Positions 1-8,664 of a DNA stretch of 44,726 bases are shown here, one piece after another; position 1 is the first letter of the stretch; every line of letters starts with the position of its first letter. The stretch lies in contig CAJCIP010000097.1 in the NCBI GenBank assembly GCA_903970445.1, positions 1-44,726 on the forward strand, written 5' to 3'. The notes beneath the pieces are model-generated. The model searched no databases, had not been told where the DNA came from, and saw only the letters and a list, made by a program, of their open reading frames with translations. A program made the translations under genes and the position numbers. The stretch comes from Verrucomicrobia bacterium Tous-C9LFEB. GTDB taxonomy: Bacteria > Acidobacteriota > Terriglobia > Terriglobales > Acidobacteriaceae.

Positions 1-451
1 CCTTCGAGTCATCTTCTTTCTTGATGATGCTGATACCGCCATTCCGTTCAAGAATTGCGTAATCAATCTGCTCGAAACTGCGAACCCCATTTAGCCGCGC
101 CGATGCCATAACATCTTCCGGTGCGAGCCGCATGCCGCGAAGCACGTCTTCTTGCCAGACGCCGCGTTTGACCAGAACTAGTGGTGTTCCATCCAGCCAT
201 TCGCCGAATCTTGGCACGCGAAGCTTGAGCCATGATGTGGTCCTGTGCATGGCCGCAACTGCGAGCACGGCGCATGTGCAGTTCACGACAGACCTATCGT
301 TTCCCACTGTGGACAAGATGATGACCCCGCCCACAAGAAAAACCAGTACGAACTCGAAAAGCGTCATCTGCGCACCGGGTCTACGGACGAGGACACGCAC
401 GATTCCGGTTAGAAAGATGTACCCCAGAACGGCATGAACAATGGTCGCCAT
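1..451 (-). CDS. DUF421 (YetF-like) membrane protein, C-terminus cut by window edge
   Basis: The visible 150 residues begin with a hydrophobic segment (AVLGYIFLTGIVRVLV), then RRPGAQMTLFEFVLVFLVGG, a second hydrophobic stretch, and the soluble domain with LDGTPLVLVKRG, LAPEDVM and an ILERNGGISII ending typical of DUF421. The order matches the other DUF421 gene in this operon (995-1633). The start is the ATG at 451-449, whose A is also the last base of the upstream gene's TGA stop, so translation is probably coupled. The reading frame is still open at base 1, so only a short C-terminal tail should be missing. DUF421 proteins are small inner-membrane proteins with a cytoplasmic alpha/beta domain. 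YetF is a spore-protein relative in Bacillus, but the molecular role is unknown. Family assignment is confident, function is not. Confidence 0.85.
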   Translation of the reverse strand, partial: MATIVHAVLGYIFLTGIVRVLVRRPGAQMTLFEFVLVFLVGGVIILSTVGNDRSVVNCTCAVLAVAAMHRTTSWLKLRVPRFGEWLDGTPLVLVKRGVWQEDVLRGMRLAPEDVMASARLNGVRSFEQIDYAILERNGGISIIKKEDDSK

Positions 452-993
452 CAGGGAACCACCACGACGTGCGCCCCAACAGACTTTTTGCCGGGTACTT
501 GCAATGAAAATTCGCGGTAGCCGGGAAAGGATGGTTCTAAAGCGATCTGCACATCCGCGTCGCTTCCACTCGCGGCGAAGGAATATGTGATTCCTCCATC
601 GCCGATGATAGATCGCTCCGGTTGTGGAGCGATGCGCTGCGCGCCCAGTTGTTTCACGATCGAGTTGCTCACGAACAACTGAGCGGAACCATTCACGATA
701 CTTTCCGGTAAGAACCGAATGGTCATGATGGAAGGCGTGCTCGCACGTTCCACCCGCTCATAATTCACGGCAATCCCGCTGTCGGGTTCCAACAATCGCG
801 CCTTCGCAAACCAGCCGCGACCGAAGAACCCTAGCACGTCGGCAATCAGGATCAGGGCGAAGAGGCTCCAGATGAGCCGCTCCAGCTTCCACCAGCGCTC
901 TTGAAACTCAAGGTCTTCGCCCACCGCGACCGCATTGTCGACCTTGGGTACTTCATCTCCGCTTATGGGATTGGTCAGCGATTGCTTTTCCAC
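451..993 (-). CDS. Single-pass membrane protein of unknown function between two DUF421 genes
   Basis: This is a 180-residue protein starting with GTG at 993-991, one base after the TAA stop of the upstream DUF421 gene. It has a charged N-terminal part of about 37 residues, one membrane segment (around residues 39-57, LIWSLFALILIADVLGFFG) and an exported domain of about 120 residues rich in beta-strand-forming sequence (SIMTIRFLPESIV, ITYSFAAS, REFSLQVPGK). No cysteine pair or catalytic motif is visible. Its 3' end overlaps the next DUF421 gene by one base. The close packing suggests that the three products work together, perhaps as one membrane complex, but that is inference. I do not recognise the family. 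Confidence 0.75.
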   Translation of the reverse strand: MEKQSLTNPISGDEVPKVDNAVAVGEDLEFQERWWKLERLIWSLFALILIADVLGFFGRGWFAKARLLEPDSGIAVNYERVERASTPSIMTIRFLPESIVNGSAQLFVSNSIVKQLGAQRIAPQPERSIIGDGGITYSFAASGSDADVQIALEPSFPGYREFSLQVPGKKSVGAHVVVVP

Positions 994-994
994 G

Positions 995-1633
995 TTATTC
1001 CTCTTTCTTCGGGATCAAACTAATCTCACCGTTCCGTTCGAGAATCGCCGTGTCGATATCCGCGGGGGTCCGAAGACCCTGATCTCGGGCAGTGGCCATC
1101 ACATCTTCCGGTGCGATCCGTTCCCGCTTCATTGTGCGGCTTCGCCACGCACCACCTTCGAGCAGAATCAAAGGTGTGCCATCCAGCAGTCGCGCTGTCC
1201 GTGATGACTTCGCCCGGAGCCAGACCAAGAAGTAGTGGCCGCATGCGATGGTGATGATCTGACAGACGGCGTTCGAGAGCGATACTTCATTGCCCACCAC
1301 ACCGGTGAGGGTAAGGCCACCAAGAAAAAAGATGAGGACGAACTCAAACGGCGTGAGCTGTTTACCCGGCCGCCTGCCTACGACTCGAACAATGAAGACG
1401 AGGAAGAAGTAGCCGAAAAGAGCACGTAGCACAGTTGCCAAAGCCAAAGGGGAGTTCTCCTGAACCCGCCGTGCGTGGGTGTATGGTCGTACTTCCTCGT
1501 CAGATGCGCTTTCCGCAACTTTGGTGCTAAGAGGTCCTGAACCGCCTTCATCAACATGCCAGCTACTTCCTTGTTTGGAAGCACCGCCAGTGCTGTCTAG
1601 CATGTCCCTTATCGCGCCGTGCAGATACTGCAT
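995..1633 (-). CDS. DUF421 (YetF-like) membrane protein with N-terminal extension
   Basis: The C-terminal 150 residues are a full DUF421 protein: a first membrane segment (ALFGYFFLVFIVRVV), GRRPGKQLTPFEFVLIFFLGG, a second and third hydrophobic segment, LDGTPLILLEGG, APEDVM and TAILERNGEISLI. Before this lies an unusual polar extension of roughly 60 residues. The start is uncertain: the frame is open from a TTG at 1750, and ATG codons occur at 1633 and 1603. I chose 1633, with low confidence, because it gives a compact helix-forming N-terminus. No convincing SD precedes any of them. This is the first gene of a three-gene operon in which a one-pass membrane protein separates two DUF421 paralogues. 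The function is unknown. Confidence 0.8.
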   Translation of the reverse strand: MQYLHGAIRDMLDSTGGASKQGSSWHVDEGGSGPLSTKVAESASDEEVRPYTHARRVQENSPLALATVLRALFGYFFLVFIVRVVGRRPGKQLTPFEFVLIFFLGGLTLTGVVGNEVSLSNAVCQIITIACGHYFLVWLRAKSSRTARLLDGTPLILLEGGAWRSRTMKRERIAPEDVMATARDQGLRTPADIDTAILERNGEISLIPKKEE

Positions 1634-1876
1634 CTCAGCAAGTGCGGAGCTCGAAGCCTCTTCCAGCTGGTAGCCGCGACGAGAAATTGTCCTGATCTTA
1701 TCCGGACGTACTTGATGCGGGCTACCGCGAAGAAGGAGCAGCAATGGCAAACATCACTGTTACCGAAAGCCAAAATCCACCCGCGATCACTTGGAACACT
1801 CATCTGTAATCCCCACCCCAAACATGCTGCAAAGCACATCCGGGAGGACTAGCCCGGCTGCCATAAAGGAAACTTT

Positions 1877-2569
1877 GTGATTGTTCCTGTCACCGATGAA
1901 AAAACATGGGTTGGTCAACTTGTCGGCCTGCCCACATTCAATCTGGGTACTACTCCGATGGTGGTGATTTCTCCGCATCCCGATGATGAAACGCTCGCTG
2001 CTGGCGGCTTGATTGCAGCCCATAGCGATCGTGGACGCGACGTTCTCGTGATTGCCGTCACCGACGGCGAGAATGCCTATCAAGAGAACGCCGGGCTTCG
2101 CGAGCTTCGTGCGCAGGAGCAGGAAGAAGCGGTTCAGATTCTTGGCAAGGGCCGCGTCAGTATCGTGAGGCTTCGGCTGGAAGACAGTGGTCTGCACAAA
2201 GATGTACAGGGCTTGGAGCGCGCACTCGAGCCTCATGTCTCTCACGGAACTCACGTCATCGCACCGTGGACCGGCGACTATCACCCGGACCACGAGACCT
2301 GTGGACAAGCTGCTCTCGAGGTAGCGAAGCGAGCAGGCGCCAGATTGAGCTGGTGTTTCTTTTGGACGTGGCATCGCGGAACGCCCGACCAGCTCCATAA
2401 CTTAGATCTACATCAGTTTCGCTTGAACACAGGCCTTCAACAGCGAAAGCGCGATGCCCTTGCATGTCATCGCTCACAGCTTGAACAGGCAAACGGCGAG
2501 CCGATCCTCCCAGAGAGCCTGCTCGCACCAGCCCGTCGCGGCTTCGAGGTCTTTGCATCGGCATGCTGA
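1877..2569 (+). CDS. PIG-L/LmbE-family N-deacetylase
   Basis: This 230-residue protein carries the PIG-L zinc motifs: PHPDDETLAAGG near residue 34 (the HPDD box supplying zinc ligands and the catalytic Asp) and HPDHETCG near residue 137 (the third ligand). PIG-L enzymes remove N-acetyl groups from GlcNAc-type sugars, for example in mycothiol, bacillithiol and GPI synthesis. The start is the GTG at 1877, supported by AAGGA at 1866-1870. It is the first gene of a four-gene operon and overlaps the methyltransferase gene by 7 bases. To my knowledge single proteins fusing these two activities are annotated in other bacteria, which supports a shared substrate. A bacillithiol role (BshB) is possible because bshC lies elsewhere in the window, but the neighbours argue for a different, glycan-like substrate. 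Confidence 0.9.
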   Translation: MIVPVTDEKTWVGQLVGLPTFNLGTTPMVVISPHPDDETLAAGGLIAAHSDRGRDVLVIAVTDGENAYQENAGLRELRAQEQEEAVQILGKGRVSIVRLRLEDSGLHKDVQGLERALEPHVSHGTHVIAPWTGDYHPDHETCGQAALEVAKRAGARLSWCFFWTWHRGTPDQLHNLDLHQFRLNTGLQQRKRDALACHRSQLEQANGEPILPESLLAPARRGFEVFASAC

Positions 2570-3138
2570 GCGAAACGAGTGAAGAGTTTTTCGATGCGAT
2601 GTATCGGGAATCTCCTGACCCCTGGGGATTTGCCACGGATGCCTATGAGCAATCCCGCTACAGTGCGATCATGGCCAGTCTCGGAACCAGGCAGTTCCAG
2701 TTGGCGGTTGAGCCAGGATGTTCCGTTGGTGCACTCACAGAGCGGCTGGCGGATGTCTGTGATCGTGTAGAAGCCTTCGATATCTCAGCCACCGCGGTGA
2801 CGCAGGCGCAGGCCCGATGTGCAACAAAGCAAAATGTTCACATCCAGCATGCAAAGTTCGATGGCAGCATACCCCATGGATGCGACCTCCTGTTGCTGTG
2901 TGAAATTGGCTACTACTTCACGCAACAGCAGCTTCTCGATATGGCAGGCAGAGCCCTTTGCACACTTGAACCGGGTGCCACGGTGCTTGCTTGTCATTGG
3001 CTCGGAACTTCCAAGGACCACATTCTTACCGGGGATCAGGTGCACGACACTCTTCGCCAACTCCCAGATTTGAAGCACGAACACGATGAACGGCATGAAA
3101 ACTTCCGCTTGGATCGCTGGCGCAAAATAGGAGCATAA
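2563..3138 (+). CDS. NodS-like SAM-dependent methyltransferase
   Basis: This 191-residue class I methyltransferase has a clear SAM-binding motif I (AVEPGCSVGALTERLA, about residues 45-61), an acidic end of strand 2 (VEAFDIS) and a motif near DLLLLCEIGYYF (about residue 110). The order and wording resemble NodS, the N-methyltransferase that acts on the deacetylated glucosamine end of rhizobial Nod factors. The ATG at 2563 lies inside the end of the deacetylase gene (7-base overlap), a strong sign of translational coupling. The following gene starts directly after its TAA. A chemical link is plausible: deacetylation exposes an amine and a NodS-type enzyme methylates it. The NodS relationship is recognised by motif only, and the true substrate is unknown. 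Confidence 0.88.
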   Translation: MLSETSEEFFDAMYRESPDPWGFATDAYEQSRYSAIMASLGTRQFQLAVEPGCSVGALTERLADVCDRVEAFDISATAVTQAQARCATKQNVHIQHAKFDGSIPHGCDLLLLCEIGYYFTQQQLLDMAGRALCTLEPGATVLACHWLGTSKDHILTGDQVHDTLRQLPDLKHEHDERHENFRLDRWRKIGA

Positions 3139-3855
3139 GTGGTGGGGCCCAGAATCAGTCATATTGCAACGCTAATTCCCGCGCGTGATGAAGAGCATTT
3201 GCTGCCGGGCTGTATCGCCTCCGTATTACGGGCACAGCAAGCGGTGCCTGCCAGCGTGACCTGCGACATCATTGTGGCGGTGGATTCATCAACGGATCGG
3301 ACCTATGACATCGCAAGCCGAATGCTAGGGAACAGGGGCCTTGTGCTCACAACCAACGTGGGAAGTGTGGGTACATCGCGTGCGCTCGCCGCAGAGGCCG
3401 CGCTCAGCCGGTACACCGGGCCACGCTCGAATTGCTGGCTTGCCAACACGGATGCCGACTGCAAGGTTCCGGAACGTTGGCTTCTGGATCAACTTTTGCT
3501 TGCGGCTAATGGAACGCAAGCCATCGCAGGCATCGTCGATGTCCTCGACTTCACCGAACATCATGAGGGAGTGGCGAAACGCTTCCGTGAAACTTATCTC
3601 ATTCATCCGGACGGCACGCACCCACATGTACACGGCGCGAATATGGGAATGCGAGCCGATACCTATCTTAAAGCAGGGGGATGGGCCGATCTGCAGACTG
3701 CCGAGGACCACGATCTATGGAACCGGCTGTCTCACGGCGGATGCCGCCGCCAATCGGTAGCGAAGTTAAAAGTACTGACGAGCGGGCGCCGCGTAGGCCG
3801 CGCCCCGAGCGGCTTTGCTGATGCCCTTGCTGCGCACAATGAGGCTTTCACGTGA
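3139..3855 (+). CDS. Family 2 (GT-A) glycosyltransferase
   Basis: This 238-residue protein has a GT-A fold signature: TLIPARDEEHLLPGCIASV at the N-terminus, IIVAVDSSTDRT for nucleotide binding (about residues 34-46), the metal-binding NTDADC (about residue 104) and an AEDHDLW acceptor/catalytic segment (about residue 193). No membrane segment is visible, so it is probably cytosolic or peripheral. The start is a GTG that follows the methyltransferase stop codon without a gap, and the end overlaps the next start in a GTGA arrangement. It is shorter than processive synthases, so it more likely transfers a single sugar to a small acceptor. The donor and acceptor cannot be told from sequence. Confidence 0.9.
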   Translation: MVGPRISHIATLIPARDEEHLLPGCIASVLRAQQAVPASVTCDIIVAVDSSTDRTYDIASRMLGNRGLVLTTNVGSVGTSRALAAEAALSRYTGPRSNCWLANTDADCKVPERWLLDQLLLAANGTQAIAGIVDVLDFTEHHEGVAKRFRETYLIHPDGTHPHVHGANMGMRADTYLKAGGWADLQTAEDHDLWNRLSHGGCRRQSVAKLKVLTSGRRVGRAPSGFADALAAHNEAFT

Positions 3856-4781
3856 CAAATGACGAGCTGCAGCAGCGCTTTCGAGAAGTTTGCAAAGAAG
3901 AGCTGCCTTTGCCTGGACATGGAGAGACAGCAAGACGACATTTCCGCCTATTGAAGATAGGGCGGGAAGATTTATCTCTGGCTCGCCTTGCAGAAGCGCA
4001 CTTCGATGCTGTAGCCATTCTGGCAGAAGCTGGACGCATACCGGAGCCTGGCGCGACCTACGGCGTTTGGGCCTCGGAGCGGCCCGGCTTTCACCTGACT
4101 CTCACGACGCAAGGTGATGAAGTGCTCGTGAACGGTACCAAGATGTTCTGCAGCGGAGCCAGCATCATCGACAGGGCTCTGGTGACAGTCGAAGCTTCCG
4201 AACCAATCCTGCTGGACATAGATTTGCATAGCAATCAGAATGCCCTCGACATTGATTCCTCAGCGTGGAAACCGAAGGCCTTCGCACTAACGAACACTGC
4301 GACCGTTGCGTTTCGTGAAGCCCGTGTTCCGAGGGACCGCGCGGTAGGTGGTCCGGGTTGGTACCTCAGCCGCCCGGGCTTCTGGCATGGTGCGATCGGC
4401 CCGGCGTCATGCTGGGCTGGCGGGGCACTCGGCCTGCTTGATTACGTTCAATCGCAAACGCGAAACGACCCCCATACTCTGGCGCATAAAGGCGCGATGG
4501 AAGCCGCAGCATGGACCATGCGAGCGGCGCTTGAAGCATCTGGGAATGAAATCGATGGAGACCCGGGGAATGCTGCTGCCGCACACGCGCGAGCGCTCAT
4601 CGTGCGGCATGTCATCGAGCAAAGATGCACGGAGATACTTGACCGATTCGGCCGCGCCTATGGCCCGCATCCCTTTGCCTTTGTAGATGAAACGTCGCTC
4701 AGGTGCGAGGAGTTGAAGATCTATCTGCGTCAGTGTCACGCAGAACGCGATCTCGCTGTGCTTGGCGCCCTGTCTAAATGA
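3852..4781 (+). CDS. Short acyl-CoA dehydrogenase-family protein
   Basis: This 309-residue protein looks like a reduced acyl-CoA dehydrogenase. The middle domain is recognisable (YGVWASERPGFHLTL, VNGTKMFCSGASIID near residue 95, then a beta segment ending TVAFREARVPRDRAVG), followed by the helical C-terminal domain (GPASCWAGGALGLLDYV; FGRAYGPHPFAF). Typical family members have about 380 residues; the missing part is mostly the N-terminal helical domain. Start is a GTG overlapping the glycosyltransferase stop by 4 bases. Such FAD proteins desaturate or oxidise acyl thioesters, though some act on amines or other small molecules. I could not place the catalytic Glu, so activity on acyl-CoA is not certain. 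It closes the four-gene operon. Confidence 0.85.
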   Translation: MTNDELQQRFREVCKEELPLPGHGETARRHFRLLKIGREDLSLARLAEAHFDAVAILAEAGRIPEPGATYGVWASERPGFHLTLTTQGDEVLVNGTKMFCSGASIIDRALVTVEASEPILLDIDLHSNQNALDIDSSAWKPKAFALTNTATVAFREARVPRDRAVGGPGWYLSRPGFWHGAIGPASCWAGGALGLLDYVQSQTRNDPHTLAHKGAMEAAAWTMRAALEASGNEIDGDPGNAAAAHARALIVRHVIEQRCTEILDRFGRAYGPHPFAFVDETSLRCEELKIYLRQCHAERDLAVLGALSK

Positions 4782-4866
4782 ACAAGCACCGTGCGAGAAA
4801 AGAGCAAGGATAGTCAAGCAGTCCAGTCTCGGGCTGGTGGCGATGCGTAGACAGCGAGTCTTGCCG

Positions 4867-4872
4867 TATAAA
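4867..4872 (+). promoter_or_regulatory. -10-like TATAAA, candidate leaderless start of the M14 peptidase gene
   Basis: TATAAA lies 5 nt before the ATG at 4878 and no SD is present. A normal -10 to transcription-start distance would place the mRNA start at or next to the ATG. I see no good -35 at 16-18 bp upstream. Confidence 0.45.
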
Positions 4873-4877
4873 ACAGT

Positions 4878-7800
4878 ATGCCCTTCAAATGGTCTGGCCT
4901 TGTTGTCTGCCTGCTTGCGTCAAGCTGTGCGTTTTCGCAAACGCTGAACCACAACTTCGATCGCGATCCATCGCAATTGGTCGATGCTGGCTATACGGCT
5001 GCGATCGCGAAGTACACGACAGATCCCGCATTCCTATCTCCGCTGGTGAACTACCTTCCCGCTTCGAGCACAGTACCAACGCCGAAAGCTGTGCTCGGCG
5101 ATGTGGCCGGCGCGCCTGACATGTTGCCGTATGCGGAAGATGTGTATCGCTACTTTCGGCTGCTTGCGGAGAAGTCACCGCGCGTCCAGGTCACATCCAT
5201 CGGTAAGTCCGAAGAAGGTCGTGAGATGATTGCAGCGGCCATCGCGGACGAATCACTGCTTAAGACGGTCAAGGAAAACGATGCAAGGCTTGCGCAGCTC
5301 AGTGATCCGCGCCTCATTGGGATGAATGATGAGAAGGCGCAGGCGCTGCTCCAGGCAAGCGTTCCGGTCTACTACATCACTGGTACGATCCACTCGCCGG
5401 AAACTGGTGCGCCGACGGCCCTCATGGAGCTGGCTTACAGGCTCGCGGTGGATGACTCGCCCTACATCCAGTACATCCGCAAGCACATGATCGTGCTCAT
5501 TACGCCTGTCGTCGAAGTCGACGGCCGTGACCGCATGGTTGATATCTACAAGTGGCACAAAGCTCATCCCGGCTTGCAGTACCCCCGGCTTCTCTACTGG
5601 GGACACTATGTTGCGCACGACAACAATCGTGACGCCATGGGCATGACGCTTGCGCTCACCAACAATGTGCTAAACACCTATCTCGGCTGGCATGCACAGG
5701 TGCTGCACGATCTGCATGAGTCTGTACCTTTTCTCTATGACAACACTGTCGGGGATGGCCCGTATAACGCCTGGATCGACCCGTTGCTCTCCGACGAATG
5801 GGCTGAGTTGGGTTGGAACAACGTCGCACAGATGCAGGGCTTTGGAATGCCGGGCGTCTTTACACACGGCGACTTTGATACCTGGAGTCCCGGCTATTTG
5901 ATGTTCCTGGCCGGCATGCACAACGGCATCAGCCGCCTCTATGAGACGTTCGGGAACGGAGGTGCTGACACAGAGAAGCGAATCCTGCAGCCGGAAGAAT
6001 ATTCGCGAACCTGGTACCGGCAGAACCCACCTTACCCTGTCGTTACGTGGTCGCAGCGTGACAACAACAACTACGAAGAGAGCGCGCTGCTCAGCACTCT
6101 TTCGTACTTTGCAAACCATGGCCGACACTTTCTTGAGAACTACTACACGAAGAGCAAGCGCAGCATTTTGAAGCCCTCTGTAGAAGGGCCGGCGGCCTAC
6201 GTTCTGCCAGCGAATGAAGCAGAAGGCAACCGTCAGGCGCAACTGATCGAAGTGCTGCAGCGGCAACACGTAGAGATCAGCCGTCTCAACGAAGCTGCTT
6301 CGTTCACATTGCCGGTAAAGCATAAAGCTGACGATGACTCGCCGTCCAAGCCGAAAACCAAAACAGGCATGGATGCGGAAGTAAAACCGCAAGAAGAAAA
6401 GTTCCCCGTAGGCAGCCTTGTTATCCGCATGGATCAACCGTATGCCCGTGCGGCAGATGCCTTACTGGACAAACAATACTGGGCGCCAAACGATCCACAA
6501 AAAACGCCCTATGACGACACCGGCTGGAGCTTCAGTCAACTCTTCAACCTCAAGGTCGTTCGAGTTACAGATGCAGATTTTCTCAAGCATAAGATGACAT
6601 TGATCACCCCAGGCTCGGATCCTGGTTTGGCGGAAGGCTTGCACGGCAAAGGTTCGTTCTTCGCCATCGCAAATACAGGCCAGAGCTCCCTTCTTCCTTT
6701 GATCTTCGCAATGAAGGACGCGCACTTCAGCATTGCGGATGCGAGCTTCGCTGCGGATGGCAAGCAGTTTGCTCCTGGAACGCTTCTGGGGAGTGGAGCG
6801 TCCGAGAGCGACATGGATAGCATTCTCAAGAAGCTTCAACTCAGTGCTGTGCGCCTCGGCTCTGCACCAGCCGTGAAGAGCCACCCTGTCACTCGGCCGA
6901 GGATCGCATTCATGCATACCTGGTTGAGTACGCAGACGGAAGGTTGGTGGCGCTATGCCTTTGACCATGCCGGCATTCCTTACAACTACATCAGCACACA
7001 GACCGTGGCGGCAAGTAACGCGCTGCGTTCGAAATACGATGTCATCGTTTTTGCGCCCGTCGGCTACGCACGTAGTTCGGACATCCTCAACGGCATGCCG
7101 CTGTATGGGAATCCGCTGCCGTGGCAAAAAACCGATCTTACTCCGAATCTAGGGCTCGACTCAACAGCAGATATGCGTCCTGGCCTTGGAAGTTCTGGCC
7201 TGGAGCATCTACAAGCGTTCGTGCAGGACGGCGGACTCTTGATCACCAGCGAGGATACGGCGCGCTTTGCAATCGACATGGGCCTCGCCCCCGGCGTGAG
7301 CGTAACGCTACCCGGAAGTGCCCGTGTCGTTGGCACAGTCCTCAACACGGTGTTTGTGCAGCCGCAAAATGCTATCGCGTATGGCTATAGCAAGGGCACC
7401 GCTGTCATGAGCGCCGACGGTATGTCATTTCAAGTAAGCAATACAACCCGCGGTGGCTCGGGGCGGCGCAAGAGTCCTGAAACCGAGAGACCAACAGGGC
7501 GCGGAACCATCGGTGACGAGGACATCGTGGAAGGACGGAAAGCTGTTGAACCGGTCTCGCTTCCAAGCCCGAAGCCCTGGCAACCGGACCCGCTGAATGA
7601 GGAGCAGATGCGAAATAACCCGTACATCCTCCCAGAGTCTGCGCGTCCTGATGTGATCCTTCGTTTCGCCGATGGCAAAGATCTTCTAGGTTCCGGCCTG
7701 CTCGACAACTCAGGTTCAGTCGCGGAGCACGCAGTTGTTGTGGATGCCCATCTCGGCACGGGTAATGTATTGCTTTTCGCCTGTAATCCTGTTTATCGAG

Positions 7801-7883
7801 GCGAAACGATCGGGAGCTATCCGATGGTGTTCAACGCGATCATGAACTTTGATCACCTGCAGCATGCGGCGATCGCAAAGTAG
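4878..7883 (+). CDS. Secreted M14-family zinc carboxypeptidase-like protein
   Basis: This 1,001-residue protein starts with a signal peptide (hydrophobic core about residues 6-18, CLLASSCAFSQ) and so is exported. The M14 metallopeptidase domain is clear: GKSEEGREM (about 109-117), zinc motif HSPE at His172 and Glu175, HDNNRD at 247-252 (substrate-binding Asn-Arg) and a third ligand within HDLHES near 277-280. The second half (about 560-1,000) has no motif that I know but contains a Rossmann-like or glutamine-amidotransferase-like section (DVIVFAPVGYARSSDIL; LQAFVQDGGLLITSE) and a proline- and charge-rich linker near 860-900. Large M14 proteins of this layout are frequent in Acidobacteria and Bacteroidetes and are thought to digest extracellular peptides. 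It stands alone and converges on exonuclease III with a 16 bp gap. Confidence 0.92.
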   Translation: MPFKWSGLVVCLLASSCAFSQTLNHNFDRDPSQLVDAGYTAAIAKYTTDPAFLSPLVNYLPASSTVPTPKAVLGDVAGAPDMLPYAEDVYRYFRLLAEKSPRVQVTSIGKSEEGREMIAAAIADESLLKTVKENDARLAQLSDPRLIGMNDEKAQALLQASVPVYYITGTIHSPETGAPTALMELAYRLAVDDSPYIQYIRKHMIVLITPVVEVDGRDRMVDIYKWHKAHPGLQYPRLLYWGHYVAHDNNRDAMGMTLALTNNVLNTYLGWHAQVLHDLHESVPFLYDNTVGDGPYNAWIDPLLSDEWAELGWNNVAQMQGFGMPGVFTHGDFDTWSPGYLMFLAGMHNGISRLYETFGNGGADTEKRILQPEEYSRTWYRQNPPYPVVTWSQRDNNNYEESALLSTLSYFANHGRHFLENYYTKSKRSILKPSVEGPAAYVLPANEAEGNRQAQLIEVLQRQHVEISRLNEAASFTLPVKHKADDDSPSKPKTKTGMDAEVKPQEEKFPVGSLVIRMDQPYARAADALLDKQYWAPNDPQKTPYDDTGWSFSQLFNLKVVRVTDADFLKHKMTLITPGSDPGLAEGLHGKGSFFAIANTGQSSLLPLIFAMKDAHFSIADASFAADGKQFAPGTLLGSGASESDMDSILKKLQLSAVRLGSAPAVKSHPVTRPRIAFMHTWLSTQTEGWWRYAFDHAGIPYNYISTQTVAASNALRSKYDVIVFAPVGYARSSDILNGMPLYGNPLPWQKTDLTPNLGLDSTADMRPGLGSSGLEHLQAFVQDGGLLITSEDTARFAIDMGLAPGVSVTLPGSARVVGTVLNTVFVQPQNAIAYGYSKGTAVMSADGMSFQVSNTTRGGSGRRKSPETERPTGRGTIGDEDIVEGRKAVEPVSLPSPKPWQPDPLNEEQMRNNPYILPESARPDVILRFADGKDLLGSGLLDNSGSVAEHAVVVDAHLGTGNVLLFACNPVYRGETIGSYPMVFNAIMNFDHLQHAAIAK

Positions 7884-7899
7884 CCGTCAGCAGACGCAT

Positions 7900-8664
7900 T
7901 TACGATAGTTCCAGGATGATCGGTGCGTGATCCGACGGGCGCTGTTGGGAGCGCGGCGTCTTGTCGATCGCACAGCTTTGCAGCCGGGACGCGAGCGATG
8001 GCGACAACAGAAAGTGATCAATTCGTATGCCCCGGTTTGTTTCGAACGCATTGCGAAAGTAGTCCCAATAGGTAAACTGACCCGTTTCATTCGGGTGCAA
8101 GAAACGAAATGCATCTTTGTAACCCAAGCCGAGCATGGCTCTGTATCGCTCCCGTGGCTCTGGCTGAAACAGCGCATCACGCATCCATGATGCAGGCTTG
8201 TGGCAGTCGATGTCCTCCGGAATGACATTGAAGTCGCCTCCTATGACGGTCGGCACACCATCGTTCAGCCAAGAGGTTAGCTGTAGGCTAAGCCGGTCCA
8301 TCCAAGCGAGCTTGTAATCGAACTTCGGCGTGCCGACAGGATTGCCGTTGGGCAGGTAAATGTTGACGACCCGCAGGCTTTCGATAGTTGTTTCGAGAAA
8401 TCTGGCGTGACTATCCTCCTCATCTCCGGCAAGCGTTATGTTTATTGTTTCGATGGAGTGCCGCGAGAGTGTCGCCACGCCGTTGTAGGTTTTCTGTGTC
8501 ACAGCCGCGCTGCTGTACCCGATGGCTTCAAACGCTTCAGCTGGAAAGTCCGTTGTTTTTAGTTCCTGCAACAAAAGAACATCAGGATTGTGCTCCTTCA
8601 ACCAGCTAGTCACCAGGTCCAAGCGCGCTTTGATGGAGTTCACGTTCCAGCTTGCAATCTTCAT
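7900..8664 (-). CDS. xth: Exodeoxyribonuclease III (AP endonuclease)
   Basis: This is a 254-residue full-length member of the ExoIII/APE1 family. Motifs in order: MKIASWNVNSIKARL at the N-terminus, LLLQELK with the metal-binding Glu near residue 34, YNGVATLSR, IGGDFNVIPEDID near residue 142 with the catalytic Asp/Asn, and SDHAPIILEL at the C-terminus with the catalytic His. It cuts DNA at abasic sites and degrades 3' ends in base-excision repair. GGGAG 7 nt upstream of the ATG at 8664 supports the start. It is a single gene with a long upstream region shared with the divergent NHL/Ig gene. Confidence 0.96.
   Translation of the reverse strand: MKIASWNVNSIKARLDLVTSWLKEHNPDVLLLQELKTTDFPAEAFEAIGYSSAAVTQKTYNGVATLSRHSIETINITLAGDEEDSHARFLETTIESLRVVNIYLPNGNPVGTPKFDYKLAWMDRLSLQLTSWLNDGVPTVIGGDFNVIPEDIDCHKPASWMRDALFQPEPRERYRAMLGLGYKDAFRFLHPNETGQFTYWDYFRNAFETNRGIRIDHFLLSPSLASRLQSCAIDKTPRSQQRPSDHAPIILELS

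Noticed and set aside
1877-2569. PIG-L protein as BshB of the bacillithiol pathway
   Set aside because: The HPDDETLAAGG box and the operon partners do not point to BshB, and bshC is 23 kb away. It is possible but not supported.
5670-6437. Long minus-strand ORF (255 codons) inside the M14 peptidase gene
   Set aside because: It is antisense to a well-supported gene, has no recognisable domain and has shadow-frame composition rich in Arg and His.
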